Assembly (NCBI RefSeq): GCF_000427805.1
Contig: NZ_ATYS01000008.1
Location: forward strand, 141,975-191,493
Direction: 5' to 3'
Length of the DNA stretch: 49,519 nucleotides
From: Budvicia aquatica DSM 5075 = ATCC 35567
GTDB lineage: Bacteria; Pseudomonadota; Gammaproteobacteria; Enterobacterales; Enterobacteriaceae
Shown: one piece after another, positions 19,984 through 32,450 of the stretch
How positions within the stretch are numbered: position 1 is the first letter of the stretch
How the letters are laid out: each line of letters starts with the position of its first letter
Position numbers and translations under genes: made by a program
The notes under the pieces: model-generated
Database searches by the model: none
Seen by the model: only the letters and a program-made list of their open reading frames with translations
Told to the model about the DNA's origin: nothing

Positions 19984-22422
19984 TTAAACTTTTGCCACTT
20001 CGACCAGATTAGTATGTTGCGGGTTACCCTTTGCCAGCGGTGACGGTCGCAGCGTCGTCAGCACGTTAATGCTGCCTGCCCGGTCAATACCTTTAGCATC
20101 CGGCGTGTACCACGCACCTTCACCAAGAGCAACTACGCCCGGAATCATCCGCGGAGTCACTTTGGCATTAATCTGAGATTCACCACGATCGTTAAAAATA
20201 CGGATCATATCGCCATTGCTAATGCCCCGTTCTGCAGCATCAATCGGGTTAATCCACATCTCTTGCAACGCAGCCGCTTTCAATACATCAACATTGCCAT
20301 ACGTCGAGTGACAACGGGCTTTATAATGGAATCCAATCAGTTGCAGTGGATATTTTTCACGCAGCGGATCGTCAGAGCCTTCAAAAGTCGACACATGAAT
20401 AGGTAGAGGAGAAATCACATCGCCTTCCGGCAATTCCCATGTTTTAGCCACGGTAGCTAAACGCTCGGAATAAATTTCAATTTTGCCAGACGGAGTATTC
20501 ATCGGATTGGCGACAGGATTTTCACGAAACGCCTTATGAGCAATAAAGTGGCCGGCCGGGTCCTGACGTTTAATGATGCCCATTTTACGGAATTCTTCAA
20601 ACGACGGTAACAGCGCATCATTTTCACAAGACTGCTGATACAGATGGCGTAACCACTCTTCCTGGGTCCGATTTTCAGTAAACTGTTGCTCAACACCCAT
20701 ACGTTTAGCAATTTCAGTGGTCATTTCATAAATGGATTTACATTCAAACTGTGGCTTAATTGCCTGGTCGGCAAAAATCACATAACCCATATTGCCGGAA
20801 GAGGCATCAAGGCAAAAATCCATCTGTTCTGACGTTGTTAGGTCCGGCAGAATAATGTCAGCACAGCGGGCGCTGGCCGTCATATGATTATCGATCACCA
20901 CAATCATTTCACACTTAGTATCATCTTCCAGAATCTTCATCGTGCTGTTGATGTCTGAATGCTGATTCACCATGCTGTTTCCGGCATAGTTCCAGATAAA
21001 CTTAATCGGTTGTTTTAGCTTATCGGTACCGCGAACACCGTCACGAGTAGCCGTCATCTCAGGCCCACGAACGATGGCATCGGTCCATAAGAAGAATGAA
21101 ATACTGTCTTTTATTGGATTTTCTAAGGTCGGGAAACGAACAAACGGGATAGCATAAGAACCTTCACGAGCGCCGGTATTACCGCCGCTAATCCCTACGT
21201 TACCGGTTAGACAGGCCAAGGTTGCGATGGAACGGGCTACCATTTCACCATTAGCATGGCGCTGAGGTCCCCAGCCCTGACAGATATAAGCGGGCTTAGC
21301 AAAACCGATTTCACGCGCCAGCTTAATAATACGATCGGCCGGAATTGCCGTAATTTTCGACGCCCACTCAGGGGTTTTAGCAATGCCGTCATCACCCTGT
21401 CCGAGAATATACGCCTTATAATGGCCATTGCGCGGCGCACTGGCCGGCAAAGTTTTCTCATCATAGCCGACACAGTATTTATCTAAGAACGGCTGATCGA
21501 CCAGATTCTCAGTAATCAATACGTATGCCATACCGGCGACCAATGCAGCGTCGGTACCGGGAGTAATCGGCAGCCACTCATCTTCGCGTCCGGCCGCAGT
21601 ATCACAATAGCGCGGATCAATAACGACCATTTTGGTATTGGAAATTTCACGGGCTTGTTCAAGAATGTAGGTTATACCACCGCCGCTCATACGTGTTTCA
21701 GCGGGGTTATTGCCAAACATCACCACCAATTTACTATTTTCAATATCTGACGTACTGTTGCCCGCCGAGCTACCATAGGTATAGCTTAATCCGGTCGTAA
21801 TTTGGGCGGTACTATAGGTGTTGTAATGATTTAAATATCCACCGCAGCAATTCATTAACCGCGCAATCAGAGAGTTGCCCGGCGGCCACGAACGAGTCAC
21901 CGTTCCGCCTAAGGTTCCGGTGGCATACTGTAGATAAACAGCTTCGTTACCGTAATCTTTGATAATTCTTTTCAGGTTGTTGGCTATTTCATCATATGCC
22001 TCTTCCCAGCTTATTTTCTTGAATTTACCTTCACCGCGTTTACCTACGCGCTTCATCGGGTATTTCAAGCGATCGGGGTTATAAATTCGGCGGCGCATAG
22101 AGCGACCACGCAAACATGCCCGAACCTGATGCAGCTCCTGATAAACATCCTCACCGACATTATCAGTTTCCACATATTTAATTTCACCATTCACTACGTG
22201 CATACGCAAAGGACAGCGGCTACCGCAGTTTACCGTACAAGCACTCCATACTGTTTTGGTTGCTTCACTGTCAGGAACGGCAACATCCTGAGCATTCGCC
22301 GTACCAAAAGGCAAAGAGACGCCACCGGCAGCAACGGCAAGACCACCGATCGCACTAGTTTGCACAAATGCACGGCGGCTGAGGGGTATCGCTGCGGAAT
22401 ACTTCTGATCGTCAAGGCTCAT
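19984..22422 (-). CDS. dmsA: DMSO reductase catalytic subunit DmsA
   Basis: A molybdo-bis(MGD) enzyme that reduces DMSO and related N- and S-oxides as terminal electron acceptors in anaerobic respiration. The 812-residue precursor (E. coli 814) has a twin-arginine signal, LSRRAFVQT at 14-22, with cleavage likely after TANA (44). The N-terminal cluster motif follows at Cys62, Cys66, Cys70 and Cys103 (RACLRG). Ser178 in TRSWPPGN aligns with the serine ligand of molybdenum in this family. The C-terminal dinucleotide-binding domain is intact (GEGAWYTPDAKG; RPSPLAKGNPQHTNLVEV). It heads the dmsA-B-C-D-napF-like operon. In E. coli the operon is FNR-activated; I found no convincing FNR box in the long leader here. 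Confidence 0.97.
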   Translation of the reverse strand: MSLDDQKYSAAIPLSRRAFVQTSAIGGLAVAAGGVSLPFGTANAQDVAVPDSEATKTVWSACTVNCGSRCPLRMHVVNGEIKYVETDNVGEDVYQELHQVRACLRGRSMRRRIYNPDRLKYPMKRVGKRGEGKFKKISWEEAYDEIANNLKRIIKDYGNEAVYLQYATGTLGGTVTRSWPPGNSLIARLMNCCGGYLNHYNTYSTAQITTGLSYTYGSSAGNSTSDIENSKLVVMFGNNPAETRMSGGGITYILEQAREISNTKMVVIDPRYCDTAAGREDEWLPITPGTDAALVAGMAYVLITENLVDQPFLDKYCVGYDEKTLPASAPRNGHYKAYILGQGDDGIAKTPEWASKITAIPADRIIKLAREIGFAKPAYICQGWGPQRHANGEMVARSIATLACLTGNVGISGGNTGAREGSYAIPFVRFPTLENPIKDSISFFLWTDAIVRGPEMTATRDGVRGTDKLKQPIKFIWNYAGNSMVNQHSDINSTMKILEDDTKCEMIVVIDNHMTASARCADIILPDLTTSEQMDFCLDASSGNMGYVIFADQAIKPQFECKSIYEMTTEIAKRMGVEQQFTENRTQEEWLRHLYQQSCENDALLPSFEEFRKMGIIKRQDPAGHFIAHKAFRENPVANPMNTPSGKIEIYSERLATVAKTWELPEGDVISPLPIHVSTFEGSDDPLREKYPLQLIGFHYKARCHSTYGNVDVLKAAALQEMWINPIDAAERGISNGDMIRIFNDRGESQINAKVTPRMIPGVVALGEGAWYTPDAKGIDRAGSINVLTTLRPSPLAKGNPQHTNLVEVAKV

Positions 22423-22780
22423 AAATCACCTATTATTTTATGTCGTTAAACTATTTGACTGGTTAAATTGCTATCACTTAAAAATTCAGGGCTAAAAACA
22501 ATGCAGAAAGAATAAAAACAAATTGTTTTTAAATAAGAGGATTCATAAAGAATTGGCTATTAACTCCCTAGGAATAAGCATTAAAACTTCCATTTACTAA
22601 TCTGATACTACCGATAAAGCGGTGAAAGAATATTGCGTTCAGTCAAACTGAATTGATTTATAGTCGTGAATTTATCATTTGTTAATCAATATGATAGATA
22701 GAAAGAATAATTAGCATCAACACATCCAACGTATTAACATTTAATCATTGCTAACTGATATGTGTTTATAGCCAATAAAT
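22423..22780 (-). promoter_or_regulatory. dmsA upstream region
   Basis: This AT-rich spacer has no gene on either strand. It must hold the dms promoter. A short palindrome TTCAGT-CAA-ACTGAA (22638-22652) looks operator-like but I cannot assign a regulator. TTGAT half sites occur, but none pairs with ATCAA at the spacing needed for FNR. Confidence 0.35.
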
Positions 22781-22799
22781 AATAATGATTATCATTACA
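22781..22799. promoter_or_regulatory. Fur-box-like palindrome
   Basis: AATAATGATTATCATTACA agrees with the Fur consensus GATAATGATWATCATTATC at 16 of 19 positions by my count, including the whole core. It lies 359 bases before dmsA and has no iron-uptake gene near it. On the plus strand it is followed by TATAAA (22804-22809), a possible -10 box. Confidence 0.55.
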
Positions 22800-22815
22800 A
22801 AAATATAAAGGCCAT

Positions 22816-22960
22816 TTTTCTATAAGGTGGGATTAATCTGAATAAGCACAAATTGCTAATATTGGCGTTAAAAAACAACGGGGATAAAATATAAAGCATA
22901 AAAATAACCGATGGCAGTAGTCAAATAAAACAGGGGCGCTGAATATTCAGCGCCCCTGTT
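22816..22960 (+). ncRNA. Candidate Fur-controlled small RNA (weakly RyhB-like)
   Basis: If transcription starts about 7 bases after the TATAAA at 22804-22809, the RNA would run rightward from about 22816. Near its base 29 it would carry AAGCACAAATTGCTAATATT (22844-22863). This resembles, with several mismatches and a gap, the conserved RyhB core AAGCACGACATTGCTCACATT as I remember it from E. coli. The next hairpin on this strand is the perfect stem at 22931-22958, giving about 145 bases, longer than RyhB's 90, and its T-tract on this strand is poor. The call is speculative and rests on the Fur box plus a partial match. Confidence 0.2.
22923..22960 (-). terminator. Intrinsic terminator of serS
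   Basis: CAGGGGCGCTGAA and TTCAGCGCCCCTG form a perfect 13-pair stem (22931-22958) with only TA between the arms. On the minus strand it is followed by TTTTATTTG. It begins 26 bases past the serS stop. Confidence 0.9.
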
Positions 22961-22985
22961 AATCTGGTCTTAAACTTAAAACCAA

Positions 22986-24335
<1,350 letters not shown>

Positions 24336-24384
24336 TCACAGCACAGCAAGTGTTTTCAACAATTACATTACCGCATCAAAAACG

Positions 24385-25728
24385 TTAACGGTAGCGTTTT
24401 GTCGTGCTATTTTGATCCTGCTCAGCCAACCAGTTCAGCTTTTCAGCAATCTTAGTTTCCAGGCCGCGGGATTCAGGGAAATAATAACGCCGATCGGCCA
24501 TTTCAGGTGGGAAGTAACATTCTCCAGCCGCATAGCCGTTAGGTTCATTATGGGCATAGCGATATTCAGCCCCTAATCCCATCTGTTTCATTAATTTTGT
24601 TGGCGCATTACGCAAATGTTCAGGAACATCATAATCAGCCTGCTGCTGAGCATCCTGTACCGCGGCTTTAAATGCGGTATAAACGGCATTACTCTTAGGG
24701 GCGCAGGCAAGATAGACAATCGCCTGTGCAATAGCCCTTTCGCCTTCGGCAGGGCCGACGCGAGTAAAGCAGTCCCATGCAGCGATAGCCACTTGCATAC
24801 CACGCGGATCGGCATTACCGACATCTTCAGATGCAATCGCCAATAAACGACGAGCTACATATAACGGATCGCCACCGGCAGTAATAATCCGAGCATACCA
24901 GTAAAGTGCGGCATCCGGCGCTGACCCTCGAACTGATTTATGCAGTGCAGAAATAAGGTCGTAGAAGCGATCCCCTTTATTATCAAAACGCGCGCTGCGT
25001 TCACCAGAGATTTCTTTCAACAGCTCAGGCGTCAGGACTCGCTGCCCATCGGCTGAAATTTCAGCCATATCAGCCATCATCTCCAAGCTATTCAGCGCCC
25101 GACGTGCATCGCCGTTAACCAGCTCTGACAACATCCGGCAAGTCTCATCGGGTAAAACAATATTTTGCTTTCCATACCCTTTGTCGTTATCGCCCATCGC
25201 CTGTAATAGCACTTTTTCAATATCAGCACTTTCCAGTGATTTCAACAGATAGACTCTGGCGCGGGATAACAATGCCGAGTTGAGTTCAAAGGAGGGGTTT
25301 TCAGTGGTCGCACCAATAAAAGTAATGGTTCCGTCTTCAATATGAGGCAAAAATGCATCTTGCTGACTTTTATTAAAGCGGTGGACTTCGTCGACAAACA
25401 GTATGGTCCGTCGCCCGGCATCCCGATTGTTCCGCGCTCGTTCAATCGATTCACGAATCTCTTTGATACCAGAGGTTACGGCAGAAATACGCTCAATATC
25501 CGCATTGCCATAGTGACCAATAATTTCAGCCAGCGTTGTTTTGCCGGTGCCCGGAGGCCCCCACAAAATCATGGAGTGCAAATGCCCCGCCTCTATAGCC
25601 CGAGGTAACGGTTTACCGGGTGAAAGCAAGTGGCGCTGGCCGATATATTCAGCCAACGTGGTTGGCCGCATACGAGCGGCCAAAGGTTGAAATTCATTTT
25701 GAGAGAAATCGAGAGGAAGATTACTCAC
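24385..25728 (-). CDS. rarA: Replication-associated recombination protein RarA
   Basis: An AAA+ ATPase related to clamp-loader subunits that acts at stalled replication forks. The 447-residue product is the same length as in E. coli. Walker A is GPPGTGKTT (57-65), Walker B is FVDEVH (111-116), the sensor region is [18 protein letters not shown], and the C-terminal tetramerisation domain ends [15 protein letters not shown]. It starts 7 bases after lolA, so lolA-rarA form an operon, with serS 106 bases beyond. Confidence 0.97.
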   Translation of the reverse strand: MSNLPLDFSQNEFQPLAARMRPTTLAEYIGQRHLLSPGKPLPRAIEAGHLHSMILWGPPGTGKTTLAEIIGHYGNADIERISAVTSGIKEIRESIERARNNRDAGRRTILFVDEVHRFNKSQQDAFLPHIEDGTITFIGATTENPSFELNSALLSRARVYLLKSLESADIEKVLLQAMGDNDKGYGKQNIVLPDETCRMLSELVNGDARRALNSLEMMADMAEISADGQRVLTPELLKEISGERSARFDNKGDRFYDLISALHKSVRGSAPDAALYWYARIITAGGDPLYVARRLLAIASEDVGNADPRGMQVAIAAWDCFTRVGPAEGERAIAQAIVYLACAPKSNAVYTAFKAAVQDAQQQADYDVPEHLRNAPTKLMKQMGLGAEYRYAHNEPNGYAAGECYFPPEMADRRYYFPESRGLETKIAEKLNWLAEQDQNSTTKRYR

Positions 25729-25735
25729 GTAGACC

Positions 25736-26347
25736 TCACTGGCGTTGGTCGTCTAACGTCACGCCTGCTGGTGGTGTAAAAGTAAACATCGAGGCATCCA
25801 CAGAGCCACTCTGCTGGCCTTTTAGTACATAGGTACTGCGCTGATTATCTTGCTCAACGGCAACAAAACCTTTGATTGTGCCATCAGGCGTTACGCTGAT
25901 AGAAAATGCTTTAAGGCTGCTTTTTCCGGCCTTCGGCGTTAACTCAAACTCATCACCTTTCTGCTTAACGTTGTAATTATTCCAATCAGCAGAATCATTA
26001 CGGGTAATCAGCATAAAGGGTGTATCGCCCGTCACGCTGTTAAGGTTGGTTGCCGTGACTTGCTCAACAAAGGGGTTGTAAAACCATAATGTTTTGCCGT
26101 CGGAAACTAAGATACTGTCATCCGGTGAAGTCATATGCCAGCGGAATAGGTTCGGGCGCTTAACCCACAGCTCACCTTCACCATCCTGAATAGCCGTTCC
26201 ATTTGCATCTTTAACCGATTGAGAGAAACTGGCATGGAAGCTGCTCACTTTACTTAAACGGCTTTGTAAATCTGAACGGGCATCTGCAAAAACGGCAGAG
26301 GACATCAGGCCAGACATCAGACAACAGGCGATAAGTAGTTTCTTCAT
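25736..26347 (-). CDS. lolA: Outer-membrane lipoprotein carrier protein LolA
   Basis: LolA takes outer-membrane lipoproteins from the LolCDE transporter and ferries them across the periplasm to LolB. The 203-residue precursor has a Sec signal, [21 protein letters not shown], cleaved before DARSDLQ. The mature part shows the LolA pattern [28 protein letters not shown] and [17 protein letters not shown]. It is the same length as E. coli LolA. It lies between ftsK and rarA, as in E. coli, and probably shares a transcript with rarA. Confidence 0.97.
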   Translation of the reverse strand: MKKLLIACCLMSGLMSSAVFADARSDLQSRLSKVSSFHASFSQSVKDANGTAIQDGEGELWVKRPNLFRWHMTSPDDSILVSDGKTLWFYNPFVEQVTATNLNSVTGDTPFMLITRNDSADWNNYNVKQKGDEFELTPKAGKSSLKAFSISVTPDGTIKGFVAVEQDNQRSTYVLKGQQSGSVDASMFTFTPPAGVTLDDQRQ

Positions 26348-26533
26348 TGTTGCAATTGCTCCAATCTATCTATTTGTGAAAAGCGTCAGTTAAACCCATT
26401 TTAACCTGTTTTAACGGTGATAGCTGCACTCTACCTGACAATGGTTGCTGTCGCCTAGTCTTAGGCCGCTAACAATATGATATTTTACTTATCTTTTCAG
26501 TGAAATTACCAATAGCTAACGTCTGAATATTGA

Positions 26534-26562
26534 TGAAAATAAGGGTCGCAAATGCGACCCTT
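26534..26562 (-). terminator. Intrinsic terminator of ftsK
   Basis: AAGGGTCG (26541-26548) pairs with CGACCCTT (26555-26562) around the small loop CAAATG, 20 bases past the ftsK stop. On the minus strand it is followed by ATTTTCATC. Confidence 0.8.
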
Positions 26563-26581
26563 ATAACGACTCAGATTAATT

Positions 26582-29500
26582 TTAATCAAATTGAGAACGA
26601 GCCAGTACTTCACGGTTACCGTTATGCCCCTGAGGGCTAACAATTCCCTGAGCTTCCATTTGATCGATAATCCGTGCGGCACGGTTATAACCAATACGGA
26701 ACTGACGCTGAATACCGGAGATTGACGGTTTTTTCTTTTCAATCACAAATGCAACAGCCTGATCAAATAGGACATCCAGCTCTTCGTCACCTTCAAGGCC
26801 GAATCCACCTTCACCATCTTCAGTCGTTGCAGTAATGCTCTCAATGTACTGAGGTCTGCCACGGGCTTTCCAGTCCTGAACAACGGCATGAACTTCCTGA
26901 TCCCGAACGAAAGCGCCATGAACACGCACTGGCATTGATGAGTTAGGTGGAAGATAAAGCATATCACCCATACCAAGCAGCGACTCGGCTCCGCCTTGGT
27001 CAAGAATGGTACGTGAGTCAATTTTACTGGAAACGGTAAATGCCATACGCGTAGGAATATTGGCTTTAATTAGCCCGGTAATAACGTCAACAGAAGGACG
27101 CTGAGTAGCCAGTACTAAGTGAATACCGGCAGCACGGGCTTTCTGAGCCAGACGGGCAATAAGCTCTTCAACTTTTTTACCCACGGCCATCATTAAATCG
27201 GCGAACTCATCAACCAAGACAACGATATAAGGCAGTTTTTCTAGCATGGGTGGCGACACATCCATGCTTTCGCTTGGCTTCCAGAATGGATCCGGAATAG
27301 GACGACCCAGATCTTCGGCTTCTTTAACCCGATCGTTATATCCGGCCAGATTTCTTACCCCAAGCGCCGACATGAGTTTATACCGACGCTCCATCTCACC
27401 AACGCACCAACGCAGCGCATTTGCCGCATCTTTCATGTCGGTAACCACTTCTGTCAATAAGTGAGGTATTCCCTCATAAACCGACAGTTCCAGCATTTTA
27501 GGGTCAATCATGATAAAGCGAACGTCTTCCGGTTTTGCTTTATACAGCATACTCAGAATCATGGCGTTCACACCAACAGACTTACCGGAGCCGGTGGTAC
27601 CGGCAACCAGAAGGTGAGGCATTTTAGCCAGGTCGGCCACAACGGGCTGACCTGAAATATCTTTACCTAAAACAACCGTTAACGGAGAAGCCGCATCCCT
27701 AAATTCAGGGCCGTTCAACACCTCTCGCATATAAACCGTTTGTCGATGTTCATTAGGGAGCTCAAGGCCGACATAAGGTTTGCCCGGAATAACCTCAACC
27801 ACCCGCACGGCAATCACCGACAGAGAGCGCGCCAAATCACGAGCTAAACTAGAAATACGGGCAGCTTTCACCCCCGGCGCTAAATCAAGTTCAAAGCGAG
27901 TGATTACCGGCCCCGGTAAAATATCAACAACGTCAGCCTTAACCCGGAAATCGGCTAAACGACGTTCGATTAACCGTGCTGTTTCTTCCAACAGCTCCAT
28001 ATCAATCGGCGTTGGGTTTACCGGTGGTGCCGCCAGCAAATCCAATGAAGGAAGTGGCGTTGAAGGCTTCTCTAACGGGCGTTCATTACGCATCAGGAAT
28101 GGGTGAATTAATCCATCCATTGAAGGCTGAGCCGGAGTAACGACAGCGGCAACAGGCTGTTCAACCGGTGCCGAATAAGACTGATGACTTGGTTGAGTCT
28201 GGGGTGTAGGCTGATGAGCATAAGGCGCGGATGCCCCAACCGGTTGTGATGAATTAAAACTACTCATATCACCAAACGGCACTTCGTCAATACGTTCAAC
28301 ATCATCAACCTGTGACGGCAACGTAAACAAGGGTTGCTCAACCGGACGATCTTCAATCAGATCATCATCGTCATTATTTGACGCTGATATGCCAAATAAC
28401 GGATTCGTTGAATCAATGTTTGCTTCACTATCAACATCATCTGACTGATATTCATCACCATAACGCTGGCGTTGATCGTCCGCAAAGGCCCTTCTCAGCT
28501 CTTCTTGTTGGATGGCATCATAATCATCTTCAATATCTACAGCATGAGCATTAACGTCCGTTGCATAACCTGATTGTAAACGCTCACGCTCGCGTTGCTC
28601 AGCTTCCCGCTGTGACGGTAGTTTAATCCCGTATGACGCTAACTCTCGACGCGTTGGAATTCGTACCGGATTTGGTCTTGGCAGCTCAGGGCCGATACCT
28701 TGCTTGACCTGTGTAGTCGCCCCGCTGGAAACAGGCATAAAGGTCATACTTGGCGCTGTAGAAACTGCTGCTGCAGAGGCCGCAGCAACAGCATTTAATG
28801 CATTAGACACTGAATCTACATGAGCATCATCATGCTCATCGGCCATCGCAGCCCTAAAGCTATCAGTCGCAGAAGATATTGCAGGACCATCATTATAATT
28901 GGCGGCAAAGTGATTATCAGCCGACGGACCACTGAAGGAGATATCCCCCATTGCCGGTTCAGTTTGTTCACCGGCAACATGGTCAGAATGATCAAAAGTA
29001 AATGTCGGTTCTGAAGAAATCAGCGGATGCTGCGCATCAAACGGGCTGCTTTCAACAGTTGGAACCGGACTTGGATTCGGCTGGTAAGCATTAGCGGCCT
29101 GTGCGGTAGCATCGTGCGCATTATCATTATAGATATAAGGCTGACTAAAACCAGGTTCAGTCACTTCTGATGTCATGGTAGAGGCAGGGCCAAATGATGG
29201 CGAGTCAGAAAAATCTGTCATTGCCGCTTCTGAAGGCGTTGCTGGATTAGGCTCTAACTGAGGCTCCATTGCTGAAGCAAACGACAGCTGAGGATCGGCG
29301 TCGAAATCAAACTCCTGATTCGGATTAATTTCAGATTCAGCAGGCTGCTGATTAACATCACCCCCGGCATTGACCGATGGCGCACTAAACAGAACGTCAT
29401 CATCAGCGTCCGCAGCAGAGAAATTGATGGCTACTTCAGACTGGTCTGAACTATGTAGTTGGTCATCAGGCTGATACTCATCCGACTCTTTTCTGCTCTT

Positions 29501-30109
29501 ATTCGACATAAAGGTCAGGCAACCCATAATAAAGGCCCCAATCTTTTCAGCGATCGTTAACCACGACCAACCGGTGAACAACGTAAGGCCGACAGCCCAG
29601 ACGCAAAGCAAAACCAACGTTGCACCAACGCTGTTTAAATGGGGTAACAGAGCGCTATTAATTAGGCTGCCAATGACGCCGCCAGAAGCGAAGTAGTACC
29701 AGTCATCAATACTGATTGCTGATAACCCACACGATGAAAACACCAAAGCCAGCACGCCAATAAAACGCAGTGAGAGTGCAAAAAAATCGATATGGCTTTG
29801 ACCGCTTTCACGGCGATGAAGCATCCAGCATTGAAAAATAATGATCGGAGGAATGGCGTAAGCCAGCACGCCAAAAATAAACAATAGGGTATCTGCCAGC
29901 CACGCGCCCGTCTCACCACCAATATTGTGAATAGGCTCATGCCAGGCCGTTTGCGACCAGCTTGGATCCGCCGGATTGAAACTAACCAATGCAACCATCA
30001 GATAGATAGCAAAAATAGCCACGACTAAGAGTCCGGCTTCAAAAAGCCGTTGGCGGCTACTTAACTTCTTCAACTTTGGCTCTTTATCTTCTATATATTC
30101 CTGGCTCAA
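26582..30109 (-). CDS. ftsK: DNA translocase FtsK
   Basis: FtsK couples division to chromosome segregation: its N-terminus joins the septal ring, and its C-terminal motor pumps DNA and activates XerCD at dif. The 1175-residue protein has four membrane spans in roughly the first 190 residues and a long Pro-, Gln- and acid-rich linker (about 200-680). A RecA-like motor follows, with Walker [11 protein letters not shown] (from 837) and Walker [11 protein letters not shown] (about 963-972). The C-terminal gamma winged helix that reads KOPS sites spans about 1117-1175 ([15 protein letters not shown]). It is about 150 residues shorter than E. coli FtsK (1329), almost certainly in the linker. It is followed by lolA and preceded by lrp, as in E. 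coli. Confidence 0.97.
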   Translation of the reverse strand: MSQEYIEDKEPKLKKLSSRQRLFEAGLLVVAIFAIYLMVALVSFNPADPSWSQTAWHEPIHNIGGETGAWLADTLLFIFGVLAYAIPPIIIFQCWMLHRRESGQSHIDFFALSLRFIGVLALVFSSCGLSAISIDDWYYFASGGVIGSLINSALLPHLNSVGATLVLLCVWAVGLTLFTGWSWLTIAEKIGAFIMGCLTFMSNKSRKESDEYQPDDQLHSSDQSEVAINFSAADADDDVLFSAPSVNAGGDVNQQPAESEINPNQEFDFDADPQLSFASAMEPQLEPNPATPSEAAMTDFSDSPSFGPASTMTSEVTEPGFSQPYIYNDNAHDATAQAANAYQPNPSPVPTVESSPFDAQHPLISSEPTFTFDHSDHVAGEQTEPAMGDISFSGPSADNHFAANYNDGPAISSATDSFRAAMADEHDDAHVDSVSNALNAVAAASAAAVSTAPSMTFMPVSSGATTQVKQGIGPELPRPNPVRIPTRRELASYGIKLPSQREAEQRERERLQSGYATDVNAHAVDIEDDYDAIQQEELRRAFADDQRQRYGDEYQSDDVDSEANIDSTNPLFGISASNNDDDDLIEDRPVEQPLFTLPSQVDDVERIDEVPFGDMSSFNSSQPVGASAPYAHQPTPQTQPSHQSYSAPVEQPVAAVVTPAQPSMDGLIHPFLMRNERPLEKPSTPLPSLDLLAAPPVNPTPIDMELLEETARLIERRLADFRVKADVVDILPGPVITRFELDLAPGVKAARISSLARDLARSLSVIAVRVVEVIPGKPYVGLELPNEHRQTVYMREVLNGPEFRDAASPLTVVLGKDISGQPVVADLAKMPHLLVAGTTGSGKSVGVNAMILSMLYKAKPEDVRFIMIDPKMLELSVYEGIPHLLTEVVTDMKDAANALRWCVGEMERRYKLMSALGVRNLAGYNDRVKEAEDLGRPIPDPFWKPSESMDVSPPMLEKLPYIVVLVDEFADLMMAVGKKVEELIARLAQKARAAGIHLVLATQRPSVDVITGLIKANIPTRMAFTVSSKIDSRTILDQGGAESLLGMGDMLYLPPNSSMPVRVHGAFVRDQEVHAVVQDWKARGRPQYIESITATTEDGEGGFGLEGDEELDVLFDQAVAFVIEKKKPSISGIQRQFRIGYNRAARIIDQMEAQGIVSPQGHNGNREVLARSQFD

Positions 30110-30147
30110 ATAAGGCTCTCCAGGTTACCGTAAAATGCATGAACGGA

Positions 30148-30170
30148 AGCGCCGGGTAAAACCCAGCGCT
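30148..30170 (-). terminator. Possible terminator after lrp
   Basis: On the minus strand AGCGCTGGGT and ACCCGGCGCT form a 10-pair stem with one wobble around TTT, 63 bases past the lrp stop. The tail TCCGTTCATGC is poor in T, so termination may be partial. Confidence 0.45.
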
Positions 30171-30233
30171 GAGACTGTATGAATACACAGGAGTGTAACG
30201 GAAGTTAGCAGAGTTTGCACCTGCTACAATTCA

Positions 30234-30728
30234 TTATCGCGTTTTGATGACCAAATGGTTACTTTGCTTAACTTCTTCCATCACAACATAAGTACGAGTA
30301 TCGTTTACACCCGGCAGGCGTAACAAGGTCTCACCTAACAATTTTCTGTAAGCGGACATATCAGATACACGCGTTTTCAGTAGGTAGTCGAAATCACCGG
30401 AAACCAGATGACACTCCTGAATTTCCTCTAATTTTTGTACAGCGGTATTAAACTGTTCAAAAACATCGGCAGCGCCACGGTTTAACGTAATTTCTACGAA
30501 AACCAGCAGTGATGCGTCTAAATAATGAGGATTTAACAGTGCAGTATAGCCTTGAATAAACTTCTGGCGCTCCAGACGGCGAACACGCTCTAAGCATGGT
30601 GTAGGCGACAAACCAACACGCTTTGAAAGTTCAACGTTAGAAATGCGTCCATCCATTTGTAATTCGTTCAAAATATTACGGTCAATACGGTCAAGATCTT
30701 TACTAGGGCGTTTTTTGTTGTCTACCAT
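30234..30728 (-). CDS. lrp: Leucine-responsive regulatory protein
   Basis: A global feast/famine regulator that binds and wraps DNA as octamers and hexadecamers and controls amino-acid metabolism, pili and nutrient transport. The 164-residue product differs from E. coli Lrp at very few positions (for example MVDNKKRPSKDLDRI for MVDSKKRPGKDLDRI). The N-terminal helix-turn-helix is DGRISNVELSKRVGLSPTPCLERVRRLE. The C-terminal RAM ligand domain includes CHLVSGDFDYLLKTRV. The start at 30728 follows E. coli; the frame is open 26 codons upstream in the leader. It is divergent from trxB across a 636-base spacer. Confidence 0.98.
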   Translation of the reverse strand: MVDNKKRPSKDLDRIDRNILNELQMDGRISNVELSKRVGLSPTPCLERVRRLERQKFIQGYTALLNPHYLDASLLVFVEITLNRGAADVFEQFNTAVQKLEEIQECHLVSGDFDYLLKTRVSDMSAYRKLLGETLLRLPGVNDTRTYVVMEEVKQSNHLVIKTR

Positions 30729-32324
<1,596 letters not shown>

Positions 32325-32348
32325 TCTGACATAGATTAAATTCTGTCC

Positions 32349-32384
32349 AAACCATAAGGCGGCCTAGTGCCGCCTTATGGTTTT
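32349..32384 (+). terminator. Strong intrinsic terminator of trxB
   Basis: AAACCATAAGGCGGC (32349-32363) and GCCGCCTTATGGTTT (32369-32383) form a perfect 15-pair stem around CTAGT, ending in TTTT. It begins 24 bases past the trxB stop and separates trxB from cydD. Confidence 0.93.
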
Positions 32385-32450
32385 CTATCGAGTGATGTTA
32401 TCCTAGCTCAAATTTGCACAATCAGATTAGCCCTAACTCTTATGTCCAAT

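Noticed and set aside
26743-30000. Long antisense frames across ftsK and other large genes
   Set aside because: They overlap strongly conserved genes, have no homology or ribosome sites, and arise from codon bias.
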